This document shows positions 1 to 9,481 of a stretch of DNA of 12,118 nucleotides, one piece after another. Source of the DNA: Coriobacteriia bacterium (GTDB lineage Bacteria; Actinomycetota; Coriobacteriia; Anaerosomatales; JAUVQN01); NCBI GenBank assembly GCA_030598125.1, contig JAUVQN010000019.1:1-12118 (forward strand). Direction: 5' to 3'. Position 1 is the first letter of the stretch. Every line of letters starts with the position of its first letter. The translations under genes and the position numbers were made by a program. The notes under the pieces are model-generated. The model was not told where the DNA came from, did not search any database, and was given only the letters and a program-made list of their open reading frames with translations.

Positions 1-11
1 CAACCGCTCAT
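1..11 (-). CDS. Probable start of the next gene of the efflux operon (only the first codons visible)
   Basis: An ATG on the minus strand at 11-9 is followed by AGC GGT and then the window edge. A GGAGG ribosome binding site lies 10 nt upstream, inside the last codons of the membrane-fusion gene. The ATG comes 6 bases after that gene's stop codon, the usual spacing within an operon. Genes following HlyD-type adaptors are usually ABC-transporter ATPases or permeases of the MacB type, so that is the best guess. Only three codons are visible and the product cannot be identified from sequence. Confidence 0.4.
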
Positions 12-17
12 CGGGTA

Positions 18-1415
18 TCAGCCTCCGAACGGCGAGCCTCCGCCGATCAGGCTCGCGTTCACCTCGCCATCGACAGAGATCTCCTCGCCGTCTCCGAGTC
101 CGCGCAAGATCTCCACCTGGGTGTCGGCGAACTTGCCGACCTCGACCACGCGCGTCTCTGCGACCCCGTCGATCACCACGACGACGACGTCCTCGCCGTC
201 GTCCTCGAGCAGCGCCTCGATCGGGACGACGACAGCATCGACGATCTCCTCGAGTTCGATGTCAGCGCTCCCCTGCATCCCCACGAGGATGCTCTCGGAT
301 GTCCCAGACAGGTCTACGTAGACGGGGAACGCGTTGCCTCCTGTGACCGTCGTCCGCGACACCTGCCCGACGCGCGCCACGCTCGAGGGGAACTCCTCGA
401 GCGGGAAGGCGTCGAGGCGGACCGAGGCCCCCATCCCAGGATCGATGCTGTCGACGTCGGCCTCGTCCACGTCACCCACGAACTGCACCGCGCCAAGCTG
501 CACGATCGTCATCACGGGAGCCGCGGGACTAACACTCGCACCCGGCGCCGGCTCGGCCACGGCGGCAGCGACGCCCGCCCCCGTGGGGAAGGCGACCGTC
601 CCGTCGATCGGCGCTATCAGCTCCGCGTTGTCGATGTTTCGCTGCGCGAGCTGGACCGCTTCCGCCGCTTGGGACACTTGAGCTTCGGCGGCGGCCCGCT
701 GGGCCGAGACGTCGTCCGCAGACTCGAGCTGCTCGCGCTGGGCCTTCGCCGCGAGATACTGTGCGTACGCCTGCTCCATCTGCAGTCTCGCCTGATCGAT
801 CTGGGCATCGCGCTGGGCGGGAGTCATCTGCGAGAGTTGCAGGATCTCGGCCGCGACATCGGGATTCTCGAAGGCGAGCGCCGTCGTGTCCACCGAGCGC
901 GGTGGGACGGACTCCAGCGCGTCCTCTTCGGCTTCGCCAAGGATCTCGTCGGCCTCGACCAGCTTGTCGTAGGCGTCCTTGGCGATCTCGTACGCCGTCA
1001 GCGCGGCCTGCTCTGCCGCGAGTGCCGACTCCTTGTCCGTCGTGGAAGGGACCTGTTTGCGTATGGAGTCGAGGCTGGCCAGCGCCTGCTCGTACGCAGC
1101 CTGCGCCCCGGCGAGCTCCGCGTACATCGGGGCGGTATCCATCAAGGCTAGCGCGTCGCCCGCCTCGACCTCCTCGCCATCCTCCACGTACACGGCCGCG
1201 AGCGTCCCTGCGGTCGGCGCGAAGACGTCGCCGCTCACGTCCGTCTCGACGGCACCGGAGACCGTGACCGTCACGGAGAGCGTGCCGGTACGCGCGGTGA
1301 CCGTCTCGATGTCGCCCGCGCTCTGGCTCGCCTGGAACGCGACGAATATGCCAATGACGCCGCAGACGAGCAGCAGCGCGATGACGGCGATGATGATCTT
1401 AGCCCGACGTGACAC
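18..1415 (-). CDS. HlyD/RND-type efflux membrane-fusion (periplasmic adaptor-like) protein
   Basis: Membrane-anchored adaptor of an export system, probably partnered with an ABC transporter on the outer face of the membrane. From the GTG at 1415 the protein has 465 residues. It has a basic start and one membrane helix (about residues 7-28). The first half of a lipoyl/biotinyl-like domain follows (about 60-92, FAPTAGTLAAVYVEDGEEV). A long Ala/Glu/Gln-rich coiled coil spans about 95-265, then the second lipoyl half (APIDGTVAFP from residue 268), beta-barrel sequence (VQFVGDVDEADVDSIDPG) and a Gly-rich tail. Starts are also possible at ATG 1427 and GTG 1439. I prefer GTG 1415 because GGGAGGA lies just upstream and the protein then begins MSRRAK directly before the helix. 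All three starts overlap the end of the MarR gene, implying translational coupling and control by that regulator. The mature part is strikingly acidic. The substrate cannot be told from sequence. Confidence 0.85.
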   Translation of the reverse strand: MSRRAKIIIAVIALLLVCGVIGIFVAFQASQSAGDIETVTARTGTLSVTVTVSGAVETDVSGDVFAPTAGTLAAVYVEDGEEVEAGDALALMDTAPMYAELAGAQAAYEQALASLDSIRKQVPSTTDKESALAAEQAALTAYEIAKDAYDKLVEADEILGEAEEDALESVPPRSVDTTALAFENPDVAAEILQLSQMTPAQRDAQIDQARLQMEQAYAQYLAAKAQREQLESADDVSAQRAAAEAQVSQAAEAVQLAQRNIDNAELIAPIDGTVAFPTGAGVAAAVAEPAPGASVSPAAPVMTIVQLGAVQFVGDVDEADVDSIDPGMGASVRLDAFPLEEFPSSVARVGQVSRTTVTGGNAFPVYVDLSGTSESILVGMQGSADIELEEIVDAVVVPIEALLEDDGEDVVVVVIDGVAETRVVEVGKFADTQVEILRGLGDGEEISVDGEVNASLIGGGSPFGG

Positions 1416-1908
1416 GGGTCCTCCCATCGTCCTCGGCACGCGTTCCGCTCAGCGCCGCCGACTCCCTGTCCAGTGCCTCCTCGAGCACGGCGAGACCGTC
1501 CTCGAGGCGTGCGAGCTCCTCATCGTCCAGATACTCGAGCACGCTCATCAGCCCCTTCTCGGCTGCACCGCGCATGTCGCGCAGGACGCGCCCGCCTTGG
1601 CCCGTGAGGCATATGCTCGAGCGCCTGCGATCGACCTCGTCAGGCATGCGCTCGACCCAACCCCGCTCTTCCAGCGTGGACACGGCCGACGACATGGTCG
1701 GCGGACTCACACCGAGCGACTCGGCGAGCGAGCCTACCGTCGCCGGTCCTCGCGAGAGCTCGAGCAATGCGGCCAACTGCTGCGGAGTGCGGGAACGCTC
1801 CGGATCGGCGCCCCGTAGATCGACCTCGATCCTGAGTCTGATCAGCCGGCTCGCGCGCAAGAACGTCTCGAGCGCACCCGTGCTGGCCTGACGGACCGTC
1901 CGGCGCAT
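1399..1908 (-). CDS. MarR-family winged-helix transcriptional regulator
   Basis: Dimeric DNA-binding repressor of the MarR family, whose members typically sense small phenolic or toxic compounds and control efflux genes. The 169-residue protein has the expected layout. N-terminal dimerisation helices come first (about 5-52). A helix-turn-helix follows at about 57-82 (LAESLGVSPPTMSSAVSTLE), then a wing with the family's acidic-basic pattern DEVDRRRSSICLT (90-102), and a C-terminal dimerisation helix (about 127-155). The ATG at 1908 has AGAAGGG seven bases upstream. The gene lies 72 bp after the HAD phosphatase and overlaps the start of the membrane-fusion gene. This arrangement suggests it regulates that exporter and itself. 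The C-terminal 15 residues are polar and probably disordered. The ligand is unknown. Confidence 0.9.
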   Translation of the reverse strand: MRRTVRQASTGALETFLRASRLIRLRIEVDLRGADPERSRTPQQLAALLELSRGPATVGSLAESLGVSPPTMSSAVSTLEERGWVERMPDEVDRRRSSICLTGQGGRVLRDMRGAAEKGLMSVLEYLDDEELARLEDGLAVLEEALDRESAALSGTRAEDDGRTRVTSG

Positions 1909-1911
1909 TCC

Positions 1912-1941
1912 TTAGCCCTTCTAACTGTTCGACCGGCTAAC
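1912..1941 (-). promoter_or_regulatory. Candidate MarR operator overlapping the ribosome binding site of the regulator gene
   Basis: Just upstream of the MarR start, the minus strand reads TTAGAAGGGCTAA (1924-1912), a 4-bp inverted repeat with a 5-bp spacer. The AGAAGGG ribosome binding site lies inside it. A further GTTAG half-site occurs at 1941-1937, giving TTAGCC (1940-1935) as a 6-bp inverted partner of GGCTAA (1917-1912), centred at 1926. Three related half-sites in 30 bp fit an autoregulatory operator. The upstream hexamer TTGATA (1949-1944) could be a -35 element, but no good -10 box is at the right distance. The operator assignment is inference. Confidence 0.4.
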
Positions 1942-1980
1942 GGTATCAACGAGGTCATGGCGCGTCAACGCCGATGCCCC

Positions 1981-2665
1981 TCAGCAGGCGAAGCGGTCCG
2001 CTTCACCATCGATGAGGTCGAACAGCTCGTCGATGTCCGCGAGCGCGTAGTCCGGCCGCTCGGCGAGCACTCGCTCGCGCTCGAACATCCCCCACAGCGC
2101 CGCGACGGCTATGGCGCCACCGTCGCGCGCGGCGGCCATGTCGTGCGGGCTGTCTCCGAGGTACACGCAGCGCGAGAGCTCGAGGCCGAGCTCGCCGGCG
2201 GCATGGCGCAGCGGGTACGGGTCGGGCTTGTGGATCTCGACGTCGTCGGACGTGAAGACGCGCGGGACGTACCGCTCCAGGCCGATCATGCGCACGCCGA
2301 GACCGACCGCGACGCGACCCTTCGACGTGACCACGGCCATCGGCATCCCGCGTGCTGCGAGCTCGCTCAGAACACGTTCCACGTGCGGATACGGTCGAGC
2401 GAGCTCGTCGTGGTGCGCGTGGTTGTGTGCCCGGTAGAAGGTCACCATCTCGTCTCCGCGGCCCGGGCACAGGGTCTCCATCTGCGTTCGCAGCGGGATC
2501 CCCACGCCCGCCAGGAGCACCTCGTCGGGGGGCTGCTCGTCCAGGAACTCACGCGCCGTGACGCGGAACGACTCCAGGATCAGCCCGGTCGTGTCGATGA
2601 GCGTCCCGTCGAAGTCGAAGAGGATCCCCTCGAGCTCGGCGAGGCGGACGCCGGCCGGGGGAAGG

Positions 2666-2676
<11 letters not shown>
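1981..2676 (-). CDS. HAD-superfamily phosphatase, phosphoglycolate phosphatase/PpaX-like
   Basis: Cytoplasmic Mg-dependent phosphohydrolase of the haloacid dehalogenase superfamily, 231 residues. All four motifs are present. Motif I is FDFDGT with nucleophile D21 and acid D23. Motif II is VVTSKG (T117/S118). The lysine K150 lies in EIHKPDPYP. Motif IV is GDSPHD (D175, D179). The helical cap inserted after motif I (about 30-100) is the type seen in Gph, PpaX and beta-phosphoglucomutase relatives, so the substrate is not certain. I chose GTG 2676 because it has GAGGACGAGG directly before it. A longer reading from ATG 2796 only adds gyrA-overlapping Arg/Ser-rich sequence that is not part of the fold. 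The chosen start overlaps the gyrA stop by 11 bases, so translation is likely coupled to gyrA. Confidence 0.85.
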
Positions 2677-5236
<2,560 letters not shown>

Positions 5237-5238
5237 CT

Positions 5239-5772
5239 CTACATGACTCCTCGTTCTCGGAGGCTACGCACGGTCAAGTACAGGCCGGCGCCCGCGAGCG
5301 CCAAGCCCATGAATCCCACGATGGTCGAACCGATGAGCGCCGCCGGACCACCCGCTTCGAACGACGTGCTCAGGAGCCGCATGGCCACGAAGGCGAACAC
5401 CACCCCGAGGATCAGGAGCGCGGCGCCGATGCCGAGACGCACGTTCTCCGCGGTGCTGCCCAGACCGTCTCCCTCCTCGGCGCTCAACTCCTGGAACATC
5501 TCCTCGAGCTCGGCCGAGGCGACCGGCAGGTCCGCCTCCGCCACGATCTCCTCGGTGCCCGCCCGCGTGGGCGGAGCGGAGGTCGCTGATGCACCGGGCA
5601 CCGCCTTGAGCGCGGCGGCCACCGCGGCCGCGTCCACGCTCGCCTCGTCCCGCTCGCGCCGCTCCTGGGCGAGCTCGTCGAAACGCTCCTTCTCCCAGGG
5701 CGGAGGCTCGAAGCGGCTCGGCTCCCTCCGGGGAGCGCCGGGCCTGCTCTGGTCTGGTGTGTCCTTCGCCAT
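5239..5772 (-). CDS. Uncharacterised two-helix membrane protein encoded between gyrB and gyrA
   Basis: I do not recognise this family. The protein has 177 residues. The N-terminal half is hydrophilic and predicted to be cytoplasmic and largely disordered: a Pro/Arg start, the motif RFEPPPWEKERFDEL (20-34), a charged helix to about 45, and Ala-rich sequence. A short acidic helix (SAELEEMFQELSAEE, about 86-100) follows. Two hydrophobic segments at about 113-134 and 144-168 look like membrane helices joined by a short loop, and the end is basic (RSLRERGVM). The ATG at 5772 has GGAAGA just upstream and lies 18 bases after gyrB. Its stop is 2 bases before gyrA, so it is co-transcribed with both subunits. 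Actinobacteria often encode a small DUF3566 membrane protein beside gyrA, but I see no clear match to that family here. No function is assigned. Confidence 0.85.
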   Translation of the reverse strand: MAKDTPDQSRPGAPRREPSRFEPPPWEKERFDELAQERRERDEASVDAAAVAAALKAVPGASATSAPPTRAGTEEIVAEADLPVASAELEEMFQELSAEEGDGLGSTAENVRLGIGAALLILGVVFAFVAMRLLSTSFEAGGPAALIGSTIVGFMGLALAGAGLYLTVRSLRERGVM

Positions 5773-5790
5773 CCGTCTTCCGCGCCGACC

Positions 5791-7695
5791 TCAGATATCG
5801 AGGAAGCGCACGTCTTTGGCGCGACGCTGTATGAACTCGCGTCTCGGTTCCACCTGCGTCCCCATCAGATCGCTGAAGGCCTCTTCCGCAGCCAGCGCGT
5901 CGTCCACCGTCACCTGCAAGAGCGTGCGCGTGCTCGGATCCATCGTCGTGTCCCAGAGCTGGTCGGGGTTCATCTCGCCGAGGCCCTTGTACCGCTGGAT
6001 CGAGTGCTTCTTCTCGTCGAGGCCCGCGAGTATCTCCTGCAGCTCCTTCTCGCTGTAGGCATACTGCTGCTTGCGGCCTTGCGTGACCTTGTAGAGCGGC
6101 GGCTGGGCGATGTACACGTAGCCGGCCTCGATCATCTCCCTCATGTAGCGGTAGAAGAAGGTGAGGATGAGGCAGCGGATGTGGGCGCCGTCCACGTCGG
6201 CGTCGGTCATGATGATCGCCTTGTGGTAGCGCGCAGCCTCGAGATTGAACTCCTCGCCGATGCTGGTGCCCAGCGCCGTGATCATCGCTTGTATCTCGTT
6301 CGAGGTGAGCGCCTTGTTGAGGCCCGACTTCTCCACGTTCAGGATCTTGCCCTTGAGCGGGAGTATGGCCTGGAAGGACCGGTCCCTGGCCTGCTTGGCG
6401 GAGCCGCCGGCGGAGTCGCCCTCGACCAGGTAGACCTCGCACAGCGCGGCGTCGGAGAGCGAGCAGTCGGCGAGCTTGCCCGGTAGCGTGGACGACTCGA
6501 GCAGACCCTTGCGGCGCGTCAGCTCGCGGGCCTTGCGCGCGGCCGCTCTCGCCTTCGCCGCCTGGGCGGCCTTCGAGACGATGCCACGCGCCGGACGGGG
6601 ATGCTCCTCCAGGTACTCGGCAACGCCCTGCATCACGGTGGAGAGGACGAATCCCCGCATCTCGGGGTTGCCGAGCTTCGTCTTCGTCTGCCCCTCGAAC
6701 TGCGGATCGATCAGCTTCACGGAGATGATGGCCGTGAGACCCTCGCGGATGTCCTCGCCCGAGAGGTTCTCCTCCTTCTCCTTGAGGATGTCTTTGCGCC
6801 TGGCGTAGTCGTTCACGACGCGGGTGAGCGCACTCCGGAAGCCCTCCAGGTGCGTCCCGCCTTCGTGGGTGTGGATGTTGTTCGCGAAGGCGAGGACCGC
6901 CTCCGAATAGCCGGTGTTCCACTGCATCGCGACCTCGACCTCACCCTCGGAGGACGTGGAGTCGAAGTAGATGGGGCGCCCGTGGATCGTGTCCTTCTTC
7001 TGGTTGAGGTGCTTGACGAAGTCCACGATCCCGCCCGAGTAGCGGTACTCGACCCGCCTGGGTTCGAGCTCCCGCTCGTCGGTGAGCGTGATCTTGAGGT
7101 CGCGATTGAGGAACGCGGTCTCCTGCATCCTCGTGGAGATCGTGTCGAAGTCGAAGTCGACCGCCACGAACACAGCGTCGTCGGCCCAAACCGTGATCCT
7201 CGTGCCGGTCGCCTTGGAGCGGCCGGTCGCCTCGAGGGAGCCCTTGGGCTTGCCGTACTCGTACGACTGGGTCCAGATCTTGCCGTCCCGTTTCACCTCG
7301 ACGTCGAGGCGCTTGGAGAGCGCATTGACAACCGAGACGCCGACACCGTGGAGGCCGCCGGACACCTTGTAGCCCTCGCCGCCGAACTTGCCTCCGGCGT
7401 GCAGCACGGTCAGTACGACCTCGACCCCGGTCTTGCGGTACTTCGGGACCTTGTCGACCGGGATGCCTCGCCCGTTGTCGGTGACGCTGATTGCGTTGTC
7501 GGCGTGGATGACGATCTCGACGCTCGTGCAGTGTCCTGCGAGAGCCTCGTCGACGGAGTTGTCCACGACTTCGTAGACAAGGTGGTGAAGGCCCTTCGGC
7601 CCCGTCGATCCTACGTACATCCCGGGTCGTTTGCGTACCGCCTCGAGACCCTCCAGCACCTGGATGTCCTTGGCTGAGTACGTGCTCTTGGCCAC
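5791..7695 (-). CDS. gyrB: DNA gyrase subunit B
   Basis: ATPase subunit of gyrase, 634 residues from GTG 7695. The GHKL ATPase has catalytic Glu42 and Asn46 in YEVVDNSVDEALAG, Asp73 in DNGRGIP, and the lid GGLHGVGVSVVN (113-124). The TOPRIM domain has EGDSAGG (Glu425 onward), PLKGKILNVEK, and the metal-binding TDADVDGAH with Asp498, Asp500 and Asp502. QRYKGLGEMNPDQLWDTTMDP-type sequence lies near the C-terminus and supports GyrB over ParE. The short length shows it lacks the C-terminal insertion of enterobacterial GyrB. I chose GTG 7695 because AAGGAG stands 5 bases upstream and the protein then starts MAKSTYSAKDIQ. ATG 7716 and ATG 7746 have no ribosome binding site, and 7746 would place the start inside the leader palindrome. 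A promoter and palindrome lie in the 125-bp gap upstream. Confidence 0.98.
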   Translation of the reverse strand: MAKSTYSAKDIQVLEGLEAVRKRPGMYVGSTGPKGLHHLVYEVVDNSVDEALAGHCTSVEIVIHADNAISVTDNGRGIPVDKVPKYRKTGVEVVLTVLHAGGKFGGEGYKVSGGLHGVGVSVVNALSKRLDVEVKRDGKIWTQSYEYGKPKGSLEATGRSKATGTRITVWADDAVFVAVDFDFDTISTRMQETAFLNRDLKITLTDERELEPRRVEYRYSGGIVDFVKHLNQKKDTIHGRPIYFDSTSSEGEVEVAMQWNTGYSEAVLAFANNIHTHEGGTHLEGFRSALTRVVNDYARRKDILKEKEENLSGEDIREGLTAIISVKLIDPQFEGQTKTKLGNPEMRGFVLSTVMQGVAEYLEEHPRPARGIVSKAAQAAKARAAARKARELTRRKGLLESSTLPGKLADCSLSDAALCEVYLVEGDSAGGSAKQARDRSFQAILPLKGKILNVEKSGLNKALTSNEIQAMITALGTSIGEEFNLEAARYHKAIIMTDADVDGAHIRCLILTFFYRYMREMIEAGYVYIAQPPLYKVTQGRKQQYAYSEKELQEILAGLDEKKHSIQRYKGLGEMNPDQLWDTTMDPSTRTLLQVTVDDALAAEEAFSDLMGTQVEPRREFIQRRAKDVRFLDI

Positions 7696-7744
7696 AGCGG
7701 CTCCTTCGCGCCTCATCTTGCGGGGAGTGGCGGACGATCGGGGC

Positions 7745-7764
7745 ATCCACTACATGTCGTGGAT
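7745..7764. repeat. 20-bp near-perfect palindrome in the gyrB leader
   Basis: ATCCACTACATGTCGTGGAT reads the same on both strands except for one symmetric mismatch pair (7751/7758). It begins about 3 bases downstream of the predicted gyrB transcription start. It could be an operator for a dimeric regulator. It could also be a pair of weak opposed DnaA boxes: GTATCCACG at 7766-7758 matches TTATCCACA at 7 of 9. In RNA it could form a 6-bp stem (AUCCAC/GUGGAU) with an 8-base loop near the 5' end of the gyrB message. Confidence 0.6.
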
Positions 7765-7773
7765 ACACCCTAT

Positions 7774-7782
7774 ATTCTAACA
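7774..7782 (-). promoter_or_regulatory. Predicted gyrB promoter, extended -10 element
   Basis: The minus strand reads TGTTAGAAT, a TGn extension directly before TAGAAT, which matches the sigma-70-type -10 consensus at 5 of 6. The only -35-like hexamer nearby is AAGACA with a short 15-base spacer. A weak -35 is tolerated when the -10 is extended. Transcription would start near 7767, giving a leader of about 70 bases before the gyrB GTG. The local AT-rich stretch stands out in GC-rich surroundings. Confidence 0.55.
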
Positions 7783-7820
7783 CGAAACCTTGTATGTCTT
7801 CCCTCGTCAGACCCCCCGTA

Positions 7821-8384
7821 CTACCGGTTCTCGCGGTCGGTTTCTGGAGCCTGTGGGGAGTCTTCTGGAGTCCGTCGTCCGAGACCCTTCTTCCATTCGA
7901 GATCGCGGCGCATCAGGGCCGCAGCAGCAGCCCTCACGTCCGGGTCGGCGATGTCCCTGGAGGCCCGATCGATCTCGGTCAACTCGGCCTCCGAGAGCGG
8001 CGCCGGAGCGACGCCCGCGTCGAGCGCGGAGCTCGCGCGGCGCTCTTCGGCTTCCGCCTGCGCCGCGTCCGACACCCGTCGGGAGACCACGAAGCGGATC
8101 GACGTCACCGCGACCTGCGGGACCGCCTCGCCGAGCCGCCGGCGCATCTCCTCGGCCATCAGCGACAGCTCGTTGGCCCATACCGCCGTGTCGACGAAGA
8201 CGAGGAGCTCTCCATCGCGGAAGGAGTGCCCGATGGTGTGGGCGGCTATATCGTCTCCGCACACGCGCCCCCAGGCGGCGACCACCTCGCTCTCGTGGCG
8301 CCTCCCCTCTGGGTCCATGCGGCCCACCATCGCGTCGAGGAGGGAGCCGACGGACGCGATGTCGCGCCGGCGTTTCGCGCTCAC
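7821..8384 (-). CDS. dciA: DciA/DUF721 family protein, replicative helicase-loading factor
   Basis: DciA-type (DUF721) proteins bind the replicative helicase DnaB and help load it at the origin in bacteria that lack DnaC or DnaI. The 187-residue protein shows the family pattern. An N-terminal KH-like domain spans about 10-100, with VVAAWGRVCGDDIAAHT (W38), a DGELLVFVDTAVWANELS stretch (W69) and a closing VTSIRFVVSRR strand. A variable Ala/Glu/Arg-rich C-terminal tail follows and is probably disordered. The GTG start at 8384 shares four bases (GTGA) with the recF stop and has no strong ribosome binding site, so it depends on coupling to recF. Its place between recF and gyrB is the classic position of this gene in Actinomycetota. 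The family is clear. The role in helicase loading comes from knowledge of characterised homologues. Confidence 0.88.
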   Translation of the reverse strand: MSAKRRRDIASVGSLLDAMVGRMDPEGRRHESEVVAAWGRVCGDDIAAHTIGHSFRDGELLVFVDTAVWANELSLMAEEMRRRLGEAVPQVAVTSIRFVVSRRVSDAAQAEAEERRASSALDAGVAPAPLSEAELTEIDRASRDIADPDVRAAAAALMRRDLEWKKGLGRRTPEDSPQAPETDRENR

Positions 8385-9472
8385 AGTCGCACGACTTCGG
8401 CGTCGGCCAACGTCCGCTCGTCGAAGTACCCGATGTTCGTCGTGGTGACGATCGTCTGGATATCGCTCACGACCGTGTCGAGCAGGCGAGCACGCCGGCC
8501 CTCATCGAGCTCTGACATCACGTCGTCGAGGAGCAAGACCGGGCTCCTGCCCGTGGTCCCCCGCACCACCGCGATCTCACTCGTCTTCCACGCGAGCGCG
8601 ACGGTCCTCTGCTGCCCCTGCGAACCGAACGCTCGTGCGTCCCTGTCGTCGATCAGGAAGACGATGTCGTCCCGGTGGGGTCCGACGAGTGTCGCGCGCC
8701 GGGCTCGCTCGTCGGCGCGTCTCCGCCCCAGCTCGGCGCGGAGCGCCTCCTCGATGCTGTCCGCCTCGGGCTGCGAGCGCCACGACCCCGGATCGAGGCC
8801 GCTCCTGTCCGCGTACTCGATCCTCAGCCGCTCGTCGCCGGCGAGCCGCCCGTGAGCGGCCGTCAACTCGGGCTCGAAGCTGGACAGGAGACGACAGCGA
8901 TACGCGGTGACCCTCGCCCCGAGCTCGACCAGCCGTTCATCCCACGCAGCGGCCTGATCGCCGCCTGCCTCCTCCTTGAGAAGCGCGTTCCTCTGTCTCA
9001 GGACCTTCGCGTACTCGCGTCGGGCCGTCTTGTACGCCGGCCACAGCTGGGCCGCGACCGCGTCCGCGGCAGCCCGTCTGCGCTCTGCCGAGCCCTTCAC
9101 CATGAGGAGGTCGTCCGGCGTGAACACCACGCTGGGCACGACGCCCACCACGTCTGCGACTCGGCGCTTGCGCGTCCCGTTCACGAAGAACTCTCTCGTG
9201 CCGTCTGCGTCGACACCGAGGCGCAGCTCGGCCGCGCTGCTCACGCCGGACGCCTTGAGCCCCACTTCCGCTCGAGGCCGTCCCCAGCGCACGAGGTCCT
9301 CCCACCGCGGCCGTCGGAAGGACTCTGTGGTCGTGAGCGTCTGGACCGCCTCGACGAGGTTCGTCTTGCCGGCTGCATTCGAACCAACGAGGATCGTGAT
9401 CGCCTCGCAAGGAGCAAACTCCGCCCGCTCGTAGTTGCGGAAGTCCTGGAGATACAGGTGCTCTATGCGCAC
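8381..9472 (-). CDS. recF: DNA replication and repair protein RecF
   Basis: SMC-like ATPase that acts with RecO and RecR to load RecA at single-strand gaps and stalled forks. It has 363 residues, the usual size. Visible motifs are Walker A GSNAAGKTN (30-38), the ABC-type signature region FGSQGQQRT (about 282-290), and Walker B LLLDDVMSELDE (Asp316/Asp317). The start is typical of the family (MRIEHLYLQDFRNYE). The codon at 9472 is GTG with only a weak TAGG upstream, and it lies 9 bases after the dnaN stop, so coupling to dnaN is likely. The stop overlaps the dciA start. The lid arm between Walker A and the signature is normal in length. Confidence 0.96.
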   Translation of the reverse strand: MRIEHLYLQDFRNYERAEFAPCEAITILVGSNAAGKTNLVEAVQTLTTTESFRRPRWEDLVRWGRPRAEVGLKASGVSSAAELRLGVDADGTREFFVNGTRKRRVADVVGVVPSVVFTPDDLLMVKGSAERRRAAADAVAAQLWPAYKTARREYAKVLRQRNALLKEEAGGDQAAAWDERLVELGARVTAYRCRLLSSFEPELTAAHGRLAGDERLRIEYADRSGLDPGSWRSQPEADSIEEALRAELGRRRADERARRATLVGPHRDDIVFLIDDRDARAFGSQGQQRTVALAWKTSEIAVVRGTTGRSPVLLLDDVMSELDEGRRARLLDTVVSDIQTIVTTTNIGYFDERTLADAEVVRL

Positions 9473-9481
9473 GCACGCGGC

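Noticed and set aside
5264..6922. A 552-codon minus-strand frame spanning the gyrB end and the following gene
   Set aside because: It runs in another frame through gyrB and the membrane-protein gene, is Gly/Arg-rich and carries no domain.
7783..7820. Terminator between dciA and gyrB
   Set aside because: The stretch after the dciA stop has a G-run but no stem-loop with a T-tract, so read-through into gyrB is possible in addition to the local promoter.
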